Shown here: positions 37,523-46,985 of the stretch, one piece after another
Layout of the letters: each line of letters opens with the position of its first letter
Position numbering within the stretch: position 1 is the stretch's first letter
Assembly (NCBI GenBank): GCA_017881265.1
Contig: JADGRA010000067.1
Coordinates: 1-64,000, forward strand
Reading direction: 5' to 3'
Origin: Myxococcaceae bacterium
Lineage (GTDB): Bacteria > Myxococcota > Myxococcia > Myxococcales > Myxococcaceae
DNA length: 64,000 nucleotides
The notes under the pieces: generated by a model
The model's input: the letters and a program-made list of their open reading frames with translations, nothing else
Told to the model about the DNA's origin: nothing
The model's database searches: none
Translations under genes and position numbers: made by a program

Positions 37523-38302
37523 ATGATTCGAAACCTCCGCGAGCTGTGGCAGTACCGCGCCCTTCTCTGGAACCTCACCCAGCGCGAACTGAAGGCGCGT
37601 TACCGCGGGTCTGCGCTCGGCTTTCTCTGGACGTTTCTCAATCCACTGCTGCTGATGGCCGTTTACGGTCTGGTGTTCGGCGTCATCCAGCGCAACCAGA
37701 TCCAGCACTACACGTACTTTCTCTTTGTCGGACTGCTGCCTTGGCTCTGGTTTTCGTCGAGCGTGGGGGCTGGTGCGAGCACGATTAGCGACCGTCGCGA
37801 CCTCCTCACCAAGGTTCGGTTCCCGGCCCAAGTCCTGCCTGCGACTGTGGTGTTGACGAATCTCGTCAACTACCTGCTCTCGCTTCCACTCATGATTGCA
37901 CTGGGTGGCATCGCCGGCATCTGGCCGTCCTGGCACGTGGTGATGTTTCCGGTGGTCCTCTTCGTCCAGCTCGTCTTCACGCTGGGCGTTTCCTTCCTGG
38001 TCTCGTCCCTGAACGTCGCCTTCCGGGACCTGCAACAAATCGTCACGAACTTTCTGACGTTGTGGTTCTTCGTGACGCCCATCCTCTACCGGCCGGACGA
38101 CGTGCCGGCCACGTTCCGCCGTGCCTTCCTCATCGTGAACCCGATGTCGGTCATCATCACCTCCTACCAGGGCATCTTCTACGAGCATCGGCTACCGCAC
38201 TGGCGGGCACTTACGGTTGTGACCCTGGCCTCCTTCCTCCTGCTGTGGCTCGCCTCGCGCGTCTTCGAGCAGAGACGCGAAGAGTTCGCAGAGTTGGTGT
38301 GA
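37523..38302 (+). CDS. wzm: ABC-2 transporter permease for polysaccharide export (Wzm)
   Basis: A 259-residue protein with six predicted membrane segments. The N-terminal phrase LTQRELKARYRGSALGFLWT is characteristic of polysaccharide ABC-2 permeases, as is FVTPILYRPDDVP. It pairs with the ATPase encoded 3 bp downstream to move an undecaprenol-linked glycan across the inner membrane. The 240-bp gap upstream, divergent to the large GT2 gene, shows no clear promoter to me. Confidence 0.93.
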   Translation: MIRNLRELWQYRALLWNLTQRELKARYRGSALGFLWTFLNPLLLMAVYGLVFGVIQRNQIQHYTYFLFVGLLPWLWFSSSVGAGASTISDRRDLLTKVRFPAQVLPATVVLTNLVNYLLSLPLMIALGGIAGIWPSWHVVMFPVVLFVQLVFTLGVSFLVSSLNVAFRDLQQIVTNFLTLWFFVTPILYRPDDVPATFRRAFLIVNPMSVIITSYQGIFYEHRLPHWRALTVVTLASFLLLWLASRVFEQRREEFAELV

Positions 38303-38305
38303 CCC

Positions 38306-39592
38306 ATGGATGCCATCGTCCTGCGTAACGTGAGCAAGGAGTTCCGCAAGAAGACCATCCGCCGCGAGTACACGACGCTCAAGTCAGAGCTGGTTCAGTT
38401 CCTGAAGCGACGGCAGTCGCGGGCCGCGCCGATGGCCGTCACCTCGGCGCTCCGGGATGTCTCCCTCACCGTGCCACGGGGAAGAACCGTTGGTCTGGTG
38501 GGCCGGAATGGCTCGGGGAAGAGCACGCTGCTCAAGCTGGTCACCGGCATTTACCGCCCGACCAAAGGTACGGTGGAAGTGAACGGCCGCATCTCCGCCC
38601 TGCTCGAGCTGGGCGCGGGTTTCCACCCCGACTTCTCTGGACGGGAAAACATCACGGTCAACGGCATCATTCTCGGCATGTCGAGGCGGGAGATTCGCGA
38701 GCGGATGGAGGAAATCATCGCCTTCAGTGAGCTCGGGGACTTCGTCGACGAGCCTGTCCGCACCTACTCCAGCGGGATGTATGCCAGGTTGGCCTTCAGC
38801 GTGGCTACCCACGTCGACCCGGACCTCCTCATCATCGACGAGATTCTCTCGGTGGGCGACGAGCACTTCTCCCGGAAGAGCACCGCGAAGATGGAGGAAT
38901 TCCGACGCGCCGGGAAGACCATCCTGCTCGTGACACACGACCTGGCAAGCCTCGAGTCGCATTGTGACGAGGCTGCGTGGCTGGATGCGGGCACCCTCAA
39001 GGCGTATGGCGACCCCGCGTTCGTCGTCTCCGAGTACCGCAAAGCAGTCGCCGAGTCGGAGGTCCACGCGGAGACCACGCCCGGCCATCCACCGGTGGTG
39101 GCCGTTCACCCGACCGGCCGCCAACCTCGTAGCGGAGCGCCAGCGGAGGTCGGGCGTCGTTGGGGAACCTTCGAGGCAGAGGTGACGAGCGTGCGCTTGC
39201 AAGGTCCCGGCGGCGAGGAGCGCACAGTCTTCGATGCAGAGGACAGCTTGGAGGCACGGTTACATGTCGATGCGGATGCCTCGCTCGCCCATTTGAGCAT
39301 CGAGGTTTCACTGGTCTCCGCGGATGGGACACTCCTCTGGCGCAGCATTCAACCCATGCCTTCAGCCACTCACGCGAGCGCAACGTTGACCCTGGAACGG
39401 GTTGGGCTTGCAGACGGCAACTACCGCCTCGACGTCGCCGTGTTCGCGGAGGAGGGTCGAGTGTGCTGTGACTTCCAAAAGGGGCTTCACGGCTTCGCGG
39501 TCCGGAGTTCTGGCTCAAGCCCCGGGCTGGTGCGAATACCGCACGCCTGGACGGTCGAGCCTCCGCCACCCAGCGAGGCTCAGGCGTCGTAG
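38306..39592 (+). CDS. wzt: Polysaccharide ABC-transporter ATPase with C-terminal Wzt domain
   Basis: A 428-residue ATPase. Walker A is GRNGSGKST, the signature is YSSGMYARLAFSVA, Walker B is DLLIIDEILSVGDEHF and the H-loop is VTHDLAS. Residues about 290-420 are a beta-rich extension with GTFEAEVTSVRLQGPGGEE, matching Wzt C-terminal carbohydrate-binding domains that recognise a modified non-reducing end of the glycan before export. That argues for a chain-terminating modifier in this locus. It overlaps the rfbC end by 13 bp, convergently. Confidence 0.93.
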   Translation: MDAIVLRNVSKEFRKKTIRREYTTLKSELVQFLKRRQSRAAPMAVTSALRDVSLTVPRGRTVGLVGRNGSGKSTLLKLVTGIYRPTKGTVEVNGRISALLELGAGFHPDFSGRENITVNGIILGMSRREIRERMEEIIAFSELGDFVDEPVRTYSSGMYARLAFSVATHVDPDLLIIDEILSVGDEHFSRKSTAKMEEFRRAGKTILLVTHDLASLESHCDEAAWLDAGTLKAYGDPAFVVSEYRKAVAESEVHAETTPGHPPVVAVHPTGRQPRSGAPAEVGRRWGTFEAEVTSVRLQGPGGEERTVFDAEDSLEARLHVDADASLAHLSIEVSLVSADGTLLWRSIQPMPSATHASATLTLERVGLADGNYRLDVAVFAEEGRVCCDFQKGLHGFAVRSSGSSPGLVRIPHAWTVEPPPPSEAQAS

Positions 39593-40131
39593 AGCGGCAA
39601 TTCCGTCGCCTCCGAGAGGCTCGGAGCCGCTCCGTCCTTGGCTGAAATCAACAGCGAAGCGACAGGCCAGAGGATGCCCAATCCTGGGTCGTCCCATCGA
39701 ATCGCCCGCTCACAGTCGGGAGCGTAGAAATCCGTGCACTTGTAGAAGAAGTCGGCTCCGTCGGAGAGCACGCAGAAGCCGTGGGCGAAGCCCGGCGGAA
39801 TCCACATCTGTCGACGGTTCTCTTCGCTTAACTCCACCCCGACCCAAGCTCCGAAGTGTGGCGAGCCCCGCCGCACGTCCAGCGCAACATCCCACACAGC
39901 GCCACGGAGCACCTGCACCAACTTCCCTTGGGGGCGCGGCTGCTGATAGTGAAGTCCCCGCAGAGTCCCTTTGGCCGAGCGGGAGAGGTTGTCTTGGACA
40001 AAGGGACCGCGAATGCCGACGGCCGCGTAGCGCTCCGCCTGGAAGGTCTCAAGGAAGAAGCCCCGGGCATCACCGAACGCACGCGGCTCGACGATGAGGA
40101 CGCCGGGAAGGTCAGTCGCCGTAACCTTCAC
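39580..40131 (-). CDS. rfbC: dTDP-4-dehydrorhamnose 3,5-epimerase
   Basis: A 183-residue cupin-fold epimerase, third step of dTDP-L-rhamnose synthesis. It has [31 protein letters not shown] with the catalytic His, and [18 protein letters not shown] 40131 overlaps the rfbA stop as GTGA. The track's longer start adds residues antisense to nothing known but lacking family similarity. It belongs to the rfbB-D-A-C operon on the minus strand. Confidence 0.93.
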   Translation of the reverse strand: MKVTATDLPGVLIVEPRAFGDARGFFLETFQAERYAAVGIRGPFVQDNLSRSAKGTLRGLHYQQPRPQGKLVQVLRGAVWDVALDVRRGSPHFGAWVGVELSEENRRQMWIPPGFAHGFCVLSDGADFFYKCTDFYAPDCERAIRWDDPGLGILWPVASLLISAKDGAAPSLSEATELPLYDA

Positions 40132-41012
40132 TGTCGCGCACCCCCGGTGCGGAGCAGTTCCAACAGGTACTGCCCATATGCGTTCTTCTGCATGGGCTCG
40201 GCGAGCTGCGCCAGGCGGGCCGCGTCGATGTAACCCATGCGGAAGGCAATCTCCTCCACGCAAGCAACCTTCAGCCCCTGTCTGCGTTCGACGATTTCGA
40301 TGAACGTCGAAGCGCTCTGGAGAGCATCGTGAGTTCCGGTGTCAAGCCACGCGTAGCCGCGCCCGAGCAGCTCAACGGTCAGTTGGCGACGTTTGAGATA
40401 CGCTTGGTTGACATCGGTAATTTCGAGTTCACCGCGGGCGGACGGTCTCAAGCCTGAAGCGATGTCGACCACCTGGTTGTCGTAAAAGTAGAGCCCGGTG
40501 ACCGCGTAGTTGCTCTTCGGGTGACGAGGCTTTTCCTCCAGCGAAAGCGCTTCATTCGCAGGTCCGAGTTCGACGACTCCGTACCGCTCCGGATCGCTGA
40601 CGTAATAGCCGAAGACGGTGGCGCCCTGCGTTAAATTGGCTGCACGCTGCAGCCGGTCGCTCAACCCGTCACCGTAGAAGATGTTGTCGCCGAGGATTAA
40701 CGCCACGGGCTCGGTGCCGACGAACGTCCGGCCAATGATGAAGGCCTGCGCCAGCCCCTCGGGACGTGGCTGCGGGGCATAGGACAGCCGCAGTCCCCAC
40801 TGTTCTCCCGACCCAAGTAACTCCTCGAACCGCGGAAGGTCTTGCGGGGTGGAGATGATGAGAATCTCTCGGATCCCCGCGAGCATGAGCGTGCTGAGCG
40901 GGTAGTACACCATCGGCTTGTCGTAGATGGGGAGCAGTTGCTTGCTGACCACTCGCGTGAGCGGATAGAGGCGCGTTCCGGACCCACCGGCGAGGATGAT
41001 GCCCTTCATCAT
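40128..41012 (-). CDS. rfbA: Glucose-1-phosphate thymidylyltransferase
   Basis: A 294-residue nucleotidyltransferase making dTDP-glucose from glucose-1-phosphate and dTTP. Signatures are [46 protein letters not shown] and [12 protein letters not shown]. Overlaps rfbD and rfbC by four bases. Two adjacent ATGs occur at the start; 41012 gives the ATGA overlap with rfbD. Confidence 0.97.
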   Translation of the reverse strand: MMKGIILAGGSGTRLYPLTRVVSKQLLPIYDKPMVYYPLSTLMLAGIREILIISTPQDLPRFEELLGSGEQWGLRLSYAPQPRPEGLAQAFIIGRTFVGTEPVALILGDNIFYGDGLSDRLQRAANLTQGATVFGYYVSDPERYGVVELGPANEALSLEEKPRHPKSNYAVTGLYFYDNQVVDIASGLRPSARGELEITDVNQAYLKRRQLTVELLGRGYAWLDTGTHDALQSASTFIEIVERRQGLKVACVEEIAFRMGYIDAARLAQLAEPMQKNAYGQYLLELLRTGGARQ

Positions 41013-41911
41013 GTCGCTCCTTCAGCCAGCCGGACAATTCGATGGAAACGCTCGAGAGCGGCTGCCAACTTCAGAGGGCCAGCCGAGAGCTCAGCTGCGG
41101 CTTTGTCGGTCCGCAGCCCGCTCCGCCTGGGTCGGGGGCTCTTCAAGTGGGCATCGGCGAGCCGCGACGGGATGATGTGGGTTGGGTCGAGGCCGAATTC
41201 TGCGCAGAGCGCCTGACCGAATTGAACTCGGTTGACGACCTCAGCCCCGCAGATGTTCCAGACGCCGACAAGGCGCCGCTCCGCCAGTTCCACCAACTGC
41301 TCGGCCACGCTCTCGGCAAGACTTGGCGAGACGTACTGGTCCTCGAACAGACGCACCGGTGTTCTCTTTCGGAGCGACTCGAGCAACCAACTGCCAAAGT
41401 TCTGCCGCCCTGCGGGAGGCCAGCCATAGACCACCGCGGTCCGTGCGATCGCCCACGAGGACCCTACCGCCTTCACTGCCTGCTCCCCGATGTGCTTGGT
41501 CAGAGCGTAGACGCCCCGCGGGTTAGGCACTGAATCCTCGCTGTAGGGGCCCGTGTCCCCGTCAAAAACGTAGTCGGTGGAGACATGGACTAGATGAGCA
41601 CCCACATCGCGGGCCGCAATCGCAAGGATGCCGGGAGCAATACCGTTGACGCGAAGCGCATCACGGGCCGCGCTCTCGCACGCGTCAACCTCGGTCATCG
41701 AACCTGTGTTGAGGATGACCTCGGGGCGAGCAGCGGCCACGGCAACCGTGAGCTTGTCTTCATCCACGAGGTTCACCGACACGTACGCGTCGGCGGAGGC
41801 AAAGCGTCGTGGGCCTCTCCCGAGACCGGTGACCTCGTGGCCCCGTACAGTCAGAGCCGCCGCAAGACGAGTTCCAACGAGGCCATTGACGCCAGTGACG
41901 AGGATACGCAT
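41009..41911 (-). CDS. rfbD: dTDP-4-dehydrorhamnose reductase
   Basis: A 300-residue SDR enzyme, final step to dTDP-L-rhamnose using NAD(P)H. It has the nucleotide motif [13 protein letters not shown], the conserved [11 protein letters not shown], and the catalytic [10 protein letters not shown] (YxxxK). Length is typical. It sits between rfbB and rfbA. Confidence 0.95.
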   Translation of the reverse strand: MRILVTGVNGLVGTRLAAALTVRGHEVTGLGRGPRRFASADAYVSVNLVDEDKLTVAVAAARPEVILNTGSMTEVDACESAARDALRVNGIAPGILAIAARDVGAHLVHVSTDYVFDGDTGPYSEDSVPNPRGVYALTKHIGEQAVKAVGSSWAIARTAVVYGWPPAGRQNFGSWLLESLRKRTPVRLFEDQYVSPSLAESVAEQLVELAERRLVGVWNICGAEVVNRVQFGQALCAEFGLDPTHIIPSRLADAHLKSPRPRRSGLRTDKAAAELSAGPLKLAAALERFHRIVRLAEGAT

Positions 41912-41917
41912 CGCAGC

Positions 41918-42946
41918 TCAGCCGGGGCTCGCTCCGAGTCGAGCACGGTACTGGCTATCGAAGTACTCACGATAGGCGCCGCTGTTGACGTGCTCCCACC
42001 AAGTGGGGTGGTCAACGTACCAGCGCACCGTCTCGGCCAGACCCTGCTCGAACGTGTGCGCGGGCTTCCAGCCAAGTTCCTTGCGGATCTTGCTGGGATC
42101 GATTGCGTAGCGGCGGTCGTGGCCAGGTCGATCGGCGACGAAGCGGATGAGTTCTTCACTCTTCCCGAGGAGCTTGAGCAATCCTCGGACGAGCTCGAGG
42201 TTCTTCCGCTCGGCACCGCCACCGATGTTGTAGACCTCGCCCGACCGGCCTCGCTCGAGGACACCGAGGAGCGCTTCGCAATGGTCCTCGACGTGGAGCC
42301 AATCACGGACGTTCCCTCCGTCACCGTAAACGGGGAGAGGCTTGTCGTGCAGGGCGTTGACGATCATCAACGGAATCAACTTCTCGGGGAACTGGTAACG
42401 GCCATAGTTGTTGGAGCACCGGGTGACCACGACGTCGAGACCGAAGGTGCGACCGTACGCAAGGGTGACCAGGTCGGCGGCTGCCTTCGAAGCAGAGTAT
42501 GGGCTCGAGGGCTGAAGAGGCGACGACTCGGTGAACGCACCAGTCGGGCCGAGCGAGCCGTACACCTCATCGGTGGAGACCATGACAAACCGACGGACTC
42601 CGATTGCCTTGCACACCTCGAGGAGCACCTGCGTCCCGAGCACGTTGGTCTGCACGAAGACCTCGGGACCCAGGATGGAACGGTCGACGTGGCTCTCCGC
42701 CGCAAGATGCAAGATGCCTTCAATCCGGTAGAGTCCGACGACGTGTTCGATTAGCTCGCGATTACAAATGTTCCCTCGGACGAAGATGTGTTTCGGGTCG
42801 CCCTCCAGCGCCGCGAGGTTTTCGAGGTTACCGGCGTAGGTCAGCTTGTCGAGCGTGACCAAGGTCCAGTCAGGCCGCCTCGCGCGGAGGTGGTGGACGA
42901 GGTTCGACCCGATGAAGCCGCAGCCGCCTGTGATGAGGACATTCAT
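41918..42946 (-). CDS. rfbB: dTDP-glucose 4,6-dehydratase
   Basis: A 342-residue SDR dehydratase forming dTDP-4-keto-6-deoxyglucose, the branch-point for rhamnose and for amino sugars made by WecE-type aminotransferases. It has VLITGGCGFIGSNLVHH, HLAAESHVDRSI, VSTDEVYGSLG, the YSASKAAADL catalytic pair and CSNNYGRYQFPEKLIPL. ATG 42946 is the natural start; the track's upstream extension is spurious. It is the first gene of the rml operon. Confidence 0.97.
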   Translation of the reverse strand: MNVLITGGCGFIGSNLVHHLRARRPDWTLVTLDKLTYAGNLENLAALEGDPKHIFVRGNICNRELIEHVVGLYRIEGILHLAAESHVDRSILGPEVFVQTNVLGTQVLLEVCKAIGVRRFVMVSTDEVYGSLGPTGAFTESSPLQPSSPYSASKAAADLVTLAYGRTFGLDVVVTRCSNNYGRYQFPEKLIPLMIVNALHDKPLPVYGDGGNVRDWLHVEDHCEALLGVLERGRSGEVYNIGGGAERKNLELVRGLLKLLGKSEELIRFVADRPGHDRRYAIDPSKIRKELGWKPAHTFEQGLAETVRWYVDHPTWWEHVNSGAYREYFDSQYRARLGASPG

Positions 42947-43109
42947 TGCGTTCGGCAACACCGACCATCTTCCCGGGCGCGAGTCAACTTTCAAGTGCTC
43001 TTGGCGGGCCGCCTTCGAGGCCATGGACGACGAAACAGCCCCCTTCGGATCTGGATCGGAGATGACGTGCCTAGCCAGGCGCGCACCGGGGTCTCTCCGC
43101 TGGAGCGCC

Positions 43110-44456
43110 TCACCGGTCCATCTGGGGGTCCGGGCACGGGCGTCGAAGGGCGCTGAGTTGGTATTCTTTTAGTACGGGAGCGAAGGTGCGTATCCGCGCT
43201 GGGGTGTGAAAAATGCCCGCGAGCTCGCCATCGGTCGCTGTCTCGTAACAGCGCAGCGCCTTCTGCTGAGCCAGGCGCGTGTTCCTCCAGAAACGGCCTG
43301 CGTCGCCGGCGACCGGTTGGATGAAAAGAACACCACCGAGAACGACCCCCAAATACGCCCCCAGCCCACCAACGGCGAGTCGCCCACCGTTTTCCCCATG
43401 GACGAGCAGGAGCAGGTAGACGCCAACGATGAGGAGATTGACCAGGGTCACATAGCGAACCGACTGCGCCTGGACGTCACCGAAGCCGGACCGTCCGACG
43501 GTAATCATTCCTGCCGTCAAACCCGAAAAGGCGATCAGTCCCAAGGCCATCGTCGTTCGTTCGCTAGGCTGCCTGCGCAGAGCAGTGACGATCGCGAACA
43601 CGGTGAATGCGACGAGGACTGCCCCGCACGCGATACAACGGCGACGCTCATCTTCAAGCGGGCTGCCGAGAAGAACCAGAAAGTACTCAGCGCCAGCTCG
43701 GGGTTCGTGCAGCAAATAAAGCGGGCTCGGATGGTGTCCCGGGCGCGTATATCCCCACAGGTAAGACGCCACGCAGAACGCGCCCGCAGCTGTCCACCGG
43801 ACCATCCGCCCTATCGAACGAGGTCCGTCGCCAGAGCTCAGCCAAATCAACAGCAGGCCAACAGGCCAGACGCACAGTCCCGCCGACAGCGAGTAAGTGC
43901 TGGCAGCTGCCAGCACCATTGCTCCTGCCTCCTGGATTGGCGGAGGACGCGAAGCGACAACGAGGCGCAGGGCTGCGACTGCACTAAAAAGACACAGAAA
44001 GAACGTCACCTGCCATCCCCAGAGCAGGTTATCCCACTGCCTCCAAGAGAAGAGCACCAGGCTCACGGGAACCATCGACAGCACCAAGGGCCACGGTGCG
44101 GACCAGTGGCCGATTTGTTGCCGAATGAGGATGGCTCCCGTCCCCATCAGGAGAATGACGCCGAGATACATTTCCCAGCGAACGTCCCAGTGTGACGCAC
44201 GAGCGAGTGCGAGCATGACGAGCCGTGGCACGACAATCCGGTGCTCGTTGTGCTGGACCCACAAATCGCGTAGCGGCAGACGCCCTTCGAGGGCTTGCTG
44301 CAGCATGGGAACGAAATCCCATTGGTCCCACCATGGGACGTCGACCGAGTACTTTCGGACGAATCCGAAAGTCAACGCAGGGGGCAGAACAACCGCCGCC
44401 CATGCCAGAGTCCTGGCAGCCCTGGATGCCAACGTCGGTGTGGCAGGGCCCTTCAT
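43110..44456 (-). CDS. Polytopic membrane protein of the polysaccharide locus
   Basis: A ~448-residue protein with about ten to twelve membrane segments and an early loop PWWDQWDFVPMLQQALEGRL, plus VQHNEHRIVVPRLVML. The acidic residues in the first loop recall GT-C glycosyltransferases, which use lipid-linked sugar donors; this is inference. ATG 44456 overlaps the methyltransferase stop (ATGA), so it is the last gene of the five-gene minus-strand operon. The ORF track's longer N-terminus lies over the methyltransferase and was rejected. Confidence 0.7.
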   Translation of the reverse strand: MKGPATPTLASRAARTLAWAAVVLPPALTFGFVRKYSVDVPWWDQWDFVPMLQQALEGRLPLRDLWVQHNEHRIVVPRLVMLALARASHWDVRWEMYLGVILLMGTGAILIRQQIGHWSAPWPLVLSMVPVSLVLFSWRQWDNLLWGWQVTFFLCLFSAVAALRLVVASRPPPIQEAGAMVLAAASTYSLSAGLCVWPVGLLLIWLSSGDGPRSIGRMVRWTAAGAFCVASYLWGYTRPGHHPSPLYLLHEPRAGAEYFLVLLGSPLEDERRRCIACGAVLVAFTVFAIVTALRRQPSERTTMALGLIAFSGLTAGMITVGRSGFGDVQAQSVRYVTLVNLLIVGVYLLLLVHGENGGRLAVGGLGAYLGVVLGGVLFIQPVAGDAGRFWRNTRLAQQKALRCYETATDGELAGIFHTPARIRTFAPVLKEYQLSALRRPCPDPQMDR

Positions 44457-45262
44457 CTCGCTCGCTGGAGTTCTGGACGGGAGGACCCCTCCGCGGTCGG
44501 CCTCGCCCCAACGGTGAGCACGAAAGAACCAAACGCGCGTCCGAGTCCTACCCGTTCCCAAAGCCAGTCGACACCGTTGAGGACGCTCAGGATCGAATCA
44601 ATAAGCTTGGGTGCGACGTGCCGATACGCGATTCCAGATTGAGCGCGTTGCCGAATCTCGACGAGTCCCGCGGATTCGAACACGCTCCGCAACTTAGACG
44701 GGAGCAATGGACATTCGTCGGGGCTCACGCCCTCAGACAAGTAGAATGGGCTCCGCGGATGCCGCAGAAGAAGCATTCCTGGATGGAGAAGGTTTGGGTC
44801 ATAGGCAAAGACTGTGCCCCCCGGGCGCACGACTCTAGCTGCTTCTCGAAGGGCACGGGCGATGTCCGGGATGTGATGCAGCACACTGCTGAAGGCGACA
44901 ACGTCGAACGTTTCGTCGTCGAAACGGAGGTTGCATGCATCTCCGACCTCCCACTTCAGCTTTGGGTACTTCGCACGAGCCACCTCGATGGAACGCACCG
45001 ACAAGTCGACGCCCACGTACCCAGTCGCCCGTCGAGCGTAGATGCTGTGGGACGCACCGGTGCCGCAACCGATGTCCAGCAGTGACAGGCGTTCTCGGGG
45101 GAGCACCCACTCCTCAAAACGCCGTGCAAGTACCGCCCATCCAGAGTCGGCGAAGGGATTGAAGTCCCCTTGCTCGGCGACGAATCCGTCGAAGAACGCC
45201 GATTCACGCTCGGCCACCGACGCACGCATGGGCTCGGGAACCCCTGAAGAATGGGGTTTCAT
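44453..45262 (-). CDS. Class I SAM-dependent methyltransferase
   Basis: A 269-residue enzyme with motif I LSLLDIGCGTGASHSIYA, the acidic end of strand 2 VGVDLSVRSIE, VGDACNLRFDDETFDVVAFS and HHIPDIARALREAARVVRPGG. It is a type 11-like methyltransferase, probably acting on a sugar or lipid-linked glycan given its operon. It overlaps both neighbours by ATGA, with the glycosyltransferase upstream and the membrane protein downstream. Confidence 0.85.
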   Translation of the reverse strand: MKPHSSGVPEPMRASVAERESAFFDGFVAEQGDFNPFADSGWAVLARRFEEWVLPRERLSLLDIGCGTGASHSIYARRATGYVGVDLSVRSIEVARAKYPKLKWEVGDACNLRFDDETFDVVAFSSVLHHIPDIARALREAARVVRPGGTVFAYDPNLLHPGMLLLRHPRSPFYLSEGVSPDECPLLPSKLRSVFESAGLVEIRQRAQSGIAYRHVAPKLIDSILSVLNGVDWLWERVGLGRAFGSFVLTVGARPTAEGSSRPELQRAR

Positions 45263-46002
45263 GACGCGCGCGACCTAAAGGCAGCGAGGTACCAGCGCAG
45301 GTAATCCAAGAACCACTTCCGAAGCTGGAAATTACTCTTGCCAGAGGTTCGTTCGGTCCAAGTCGTCGGCAATTCACCGATGCGCAAGCCACGCAGGTGT
45401 GCCTTCACCGTCAGTTCCAAGGCGACCTCAAATCCCCCTCTGCTCTCGATCTTGACGGATTTCAGGAACTCGGCCCGGTAAAGCTTGAAGTTACTCGTCG
45501 CATCGGCTGTTCCAACGCCAGCAAGCCAACGCAGGCTGAGCCCGGCCGTACGGGAGAGAGCGCTCTTCAACAGCGGCCCGCCTCGCTGGGCGCCGCCGCG
45601 CATGTAGCGACTTGCAGCGACCAGGTCATATCCCTCCCGTGCAAGAGCCACCATCTGGTCTACTTGCCGATGGTCATCGGAGCCATCCGCCATTGTCACA
45701 ACCACGAAGCCATGGTCTGCCTCCGCAAGGCCCGTCCTCAGCGCCCCGAGAACGCCCTTGCCAGCGCTGAGCAGCAACTCCACTCGCGCGTCTTGAGCCG
45801 CAATTGCCCGCGCCACCGGGACGGTGGTGTCCTCTTCCCGGTCGTAGACTACCTTCAGCCTCCACGGAGTGAGCACGTGGGTACGGAGGCTCTCGTACAG
45901 GCGAGGAAAGTTCTCGGCCTCATTGTAGACGGGAACGACGAGAAGGAGGTCCGTCCCACCAGGCGTCAGATGTTGCCCAGCGTTACCTGGTCTTTCACCC
46001 AA
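45259..46002 (-). CDS. Glycosyltransferase family 2 (DPM1/polyprenyl-P type)
   Basis: A ~247-residue GT-A enzyme opening LLLVVPVYNEAENFPRLYES, with TMADGSDDHRQVDQMV replacing the usual DxD region, and the family motifs ATSNFKLYRAEFLKSV and PTTWTERTSGKSNF. It resembles dolichyl/polyprenyl-phosphate sugar synthases and could supply the adjacent GT-C-like membrane protein with a lipid-linked donor. The start is uncertain: TTG 46002 has GAGG seven bases upstream and overlaps the epimerase by ~37 bp; GTG 46044 is the longest option. Confidence 0.8.
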   Translation of the reverse strand: MGERPGNAGQHLTPGGTDLLLVVPVYNEAENFPRLYESLRTHVLTPWRLKVVYDREEDTTVPVARAIAAQDARVELLLSAGKGVLGALRTGLAEADHGFVVVTMADGSDDHRQVDQMVALAREGYDLVAASRYMRGGAQRGGPLLKSALSRTAGLSLRWLAGVGTADATSNFKLYRAEFLKSVKIESRGGFEVALELTVKAHLRGLRIGELPTTWTERTSGKSNFQLRKWFLDYLRWYLAAFRSRAS

Positions 46003-46985
46003 GGGATGACCTCGTCGAGCATCTTGTCCAACGATGTGGTGCACTCGAAGTCGAGCACACGCTTCGCCTTTGTGACGTCAGGGACGCGGCGCTGGACATC
46101 GTACTTGAAGGGCTGATCCGAGGCCCATCGGAACGGCACGCTGGGCTTCAGCTTCTGCCAGGTCTTCTCCGCGAGTTGCAGTACGGTCGTGCTCTCCGCC
46201 GTCGAGATATTGAAATCTTCGTTCAAGGCCCGCGGGTGCTCGATACACACCCGGATGCCCTTCGCTAGATCGCCGCCGTAGGTGTAGTGCCGGACCTGGC
46301 TCCCGTTTCCGAGAATATGGAGAGGCTCCTGTCCTTTGACGATCTTTTGGACGAGGTCTGGGACAACGTGGCTCATCGCGAGCTTGATGTTGCCACTCAT
46401 GACTTGGCGATCGTTCTTGGCGCGGCCCTCGCCAATGCCCACGCAGTTGAACGGTCGCACGATGGTGAACGGCAGCTTGTATTGCTCGAGTGCACCCTTG
46501 GCGAAGTACTCGCACGCTAGTTTCTGAAACCCGTACGTCGAAAGTGGCGGGGGCGAGCGCAGTTGCTCTCCTTCCGGGGTCGGAAACCGCTCGGTGCTCT
46601 CGTACACCATGGAGCTTGAAAGGACAGTGATCTTCTTCAGCCTTTGCGTCCGATGGGCCCAAATGGCAGCGTCGAAAGTCGAAGCAATAATCCGTTCGTT
46701 CTCGGCGAGCAGATCGTAAGCCAGTTCGTGAAAGTAGCTGATTCCGCCGATCACCGCTGCGCCGGCGACGAGATGGTCGCAGTCGGCGAGGAGTTCCTTC
46801 AGGAGGCCGACATCCTTCGCGTCTCCCTCCACCAATCGAAAGCGTGGGTTGGCTCCATAGCTCCTGACCAGCCGGCCGTACTTCGAGAGGTTGTCCAGGC
46901 CGACAACGTCGTATCCTTGGGCCAACAACTCCTCCACGAGATAACCAGCGATGAACCCGGACGCTCCACTGACGAGAACCTTCAA
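45966..46985 (-). CDS. NAD-dependent nucleotide-sugar epimerase/dehydratase (extended SDR)
   Basis: A ~339-residue extended SDR. NAD motif VLVSGASGFIAGYLVEELL, catalytic STYGFQKLACEYF (YxxxK), substrate region IVRPFNCVGIGEG and VRHYTYGGDLAKGI. The TTG start overlaps the dehydrogenase stop as TTGA, with AAGGAAG about eight bases upstream. Likely acts in the same nucleotide-sugar route as the dehydrogenase, for example epimerising or decarboxylating a UDP-uronate; the exact reaction cannot be read. Confidence 0.85.
   Translation of the reverse strand: MKVLVSGASGFIAGYLVEELLAQGYDVVGLDNLSKYGRLVRSYGANPRFRLVEGDAKDVGLLKELLADCDHLVAGAAVIGGISYFHELAYDLLAENERIIASTFDAAIWAHRTQRLKKITVLSSSMVYESTERFPTPEGEQLRSPPPLSTYGFQKLACEYFAKGALEQYKLPFTIVRPFNCVGIGEGRAKNDRQVMSGNIKLAMSHVVPDLVQKIVKGQEPLHILGNGSQVRHYTYGGDLAKGIRVCIEHPRALNEDFNISTAESTTVLQLAEKTWQKLKPSVPFRWASDQPFKYDVQRRVPDVTKAKRVLDFECTTSLDKMLDEVIPWVKDQVTLGNI

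Noticed and set aside
41594-42754. 386-residue + ORF over rfbD and rfbB
   Set aside because: Antisense shadow of two clearly identified dTDP-rhamnose genes.
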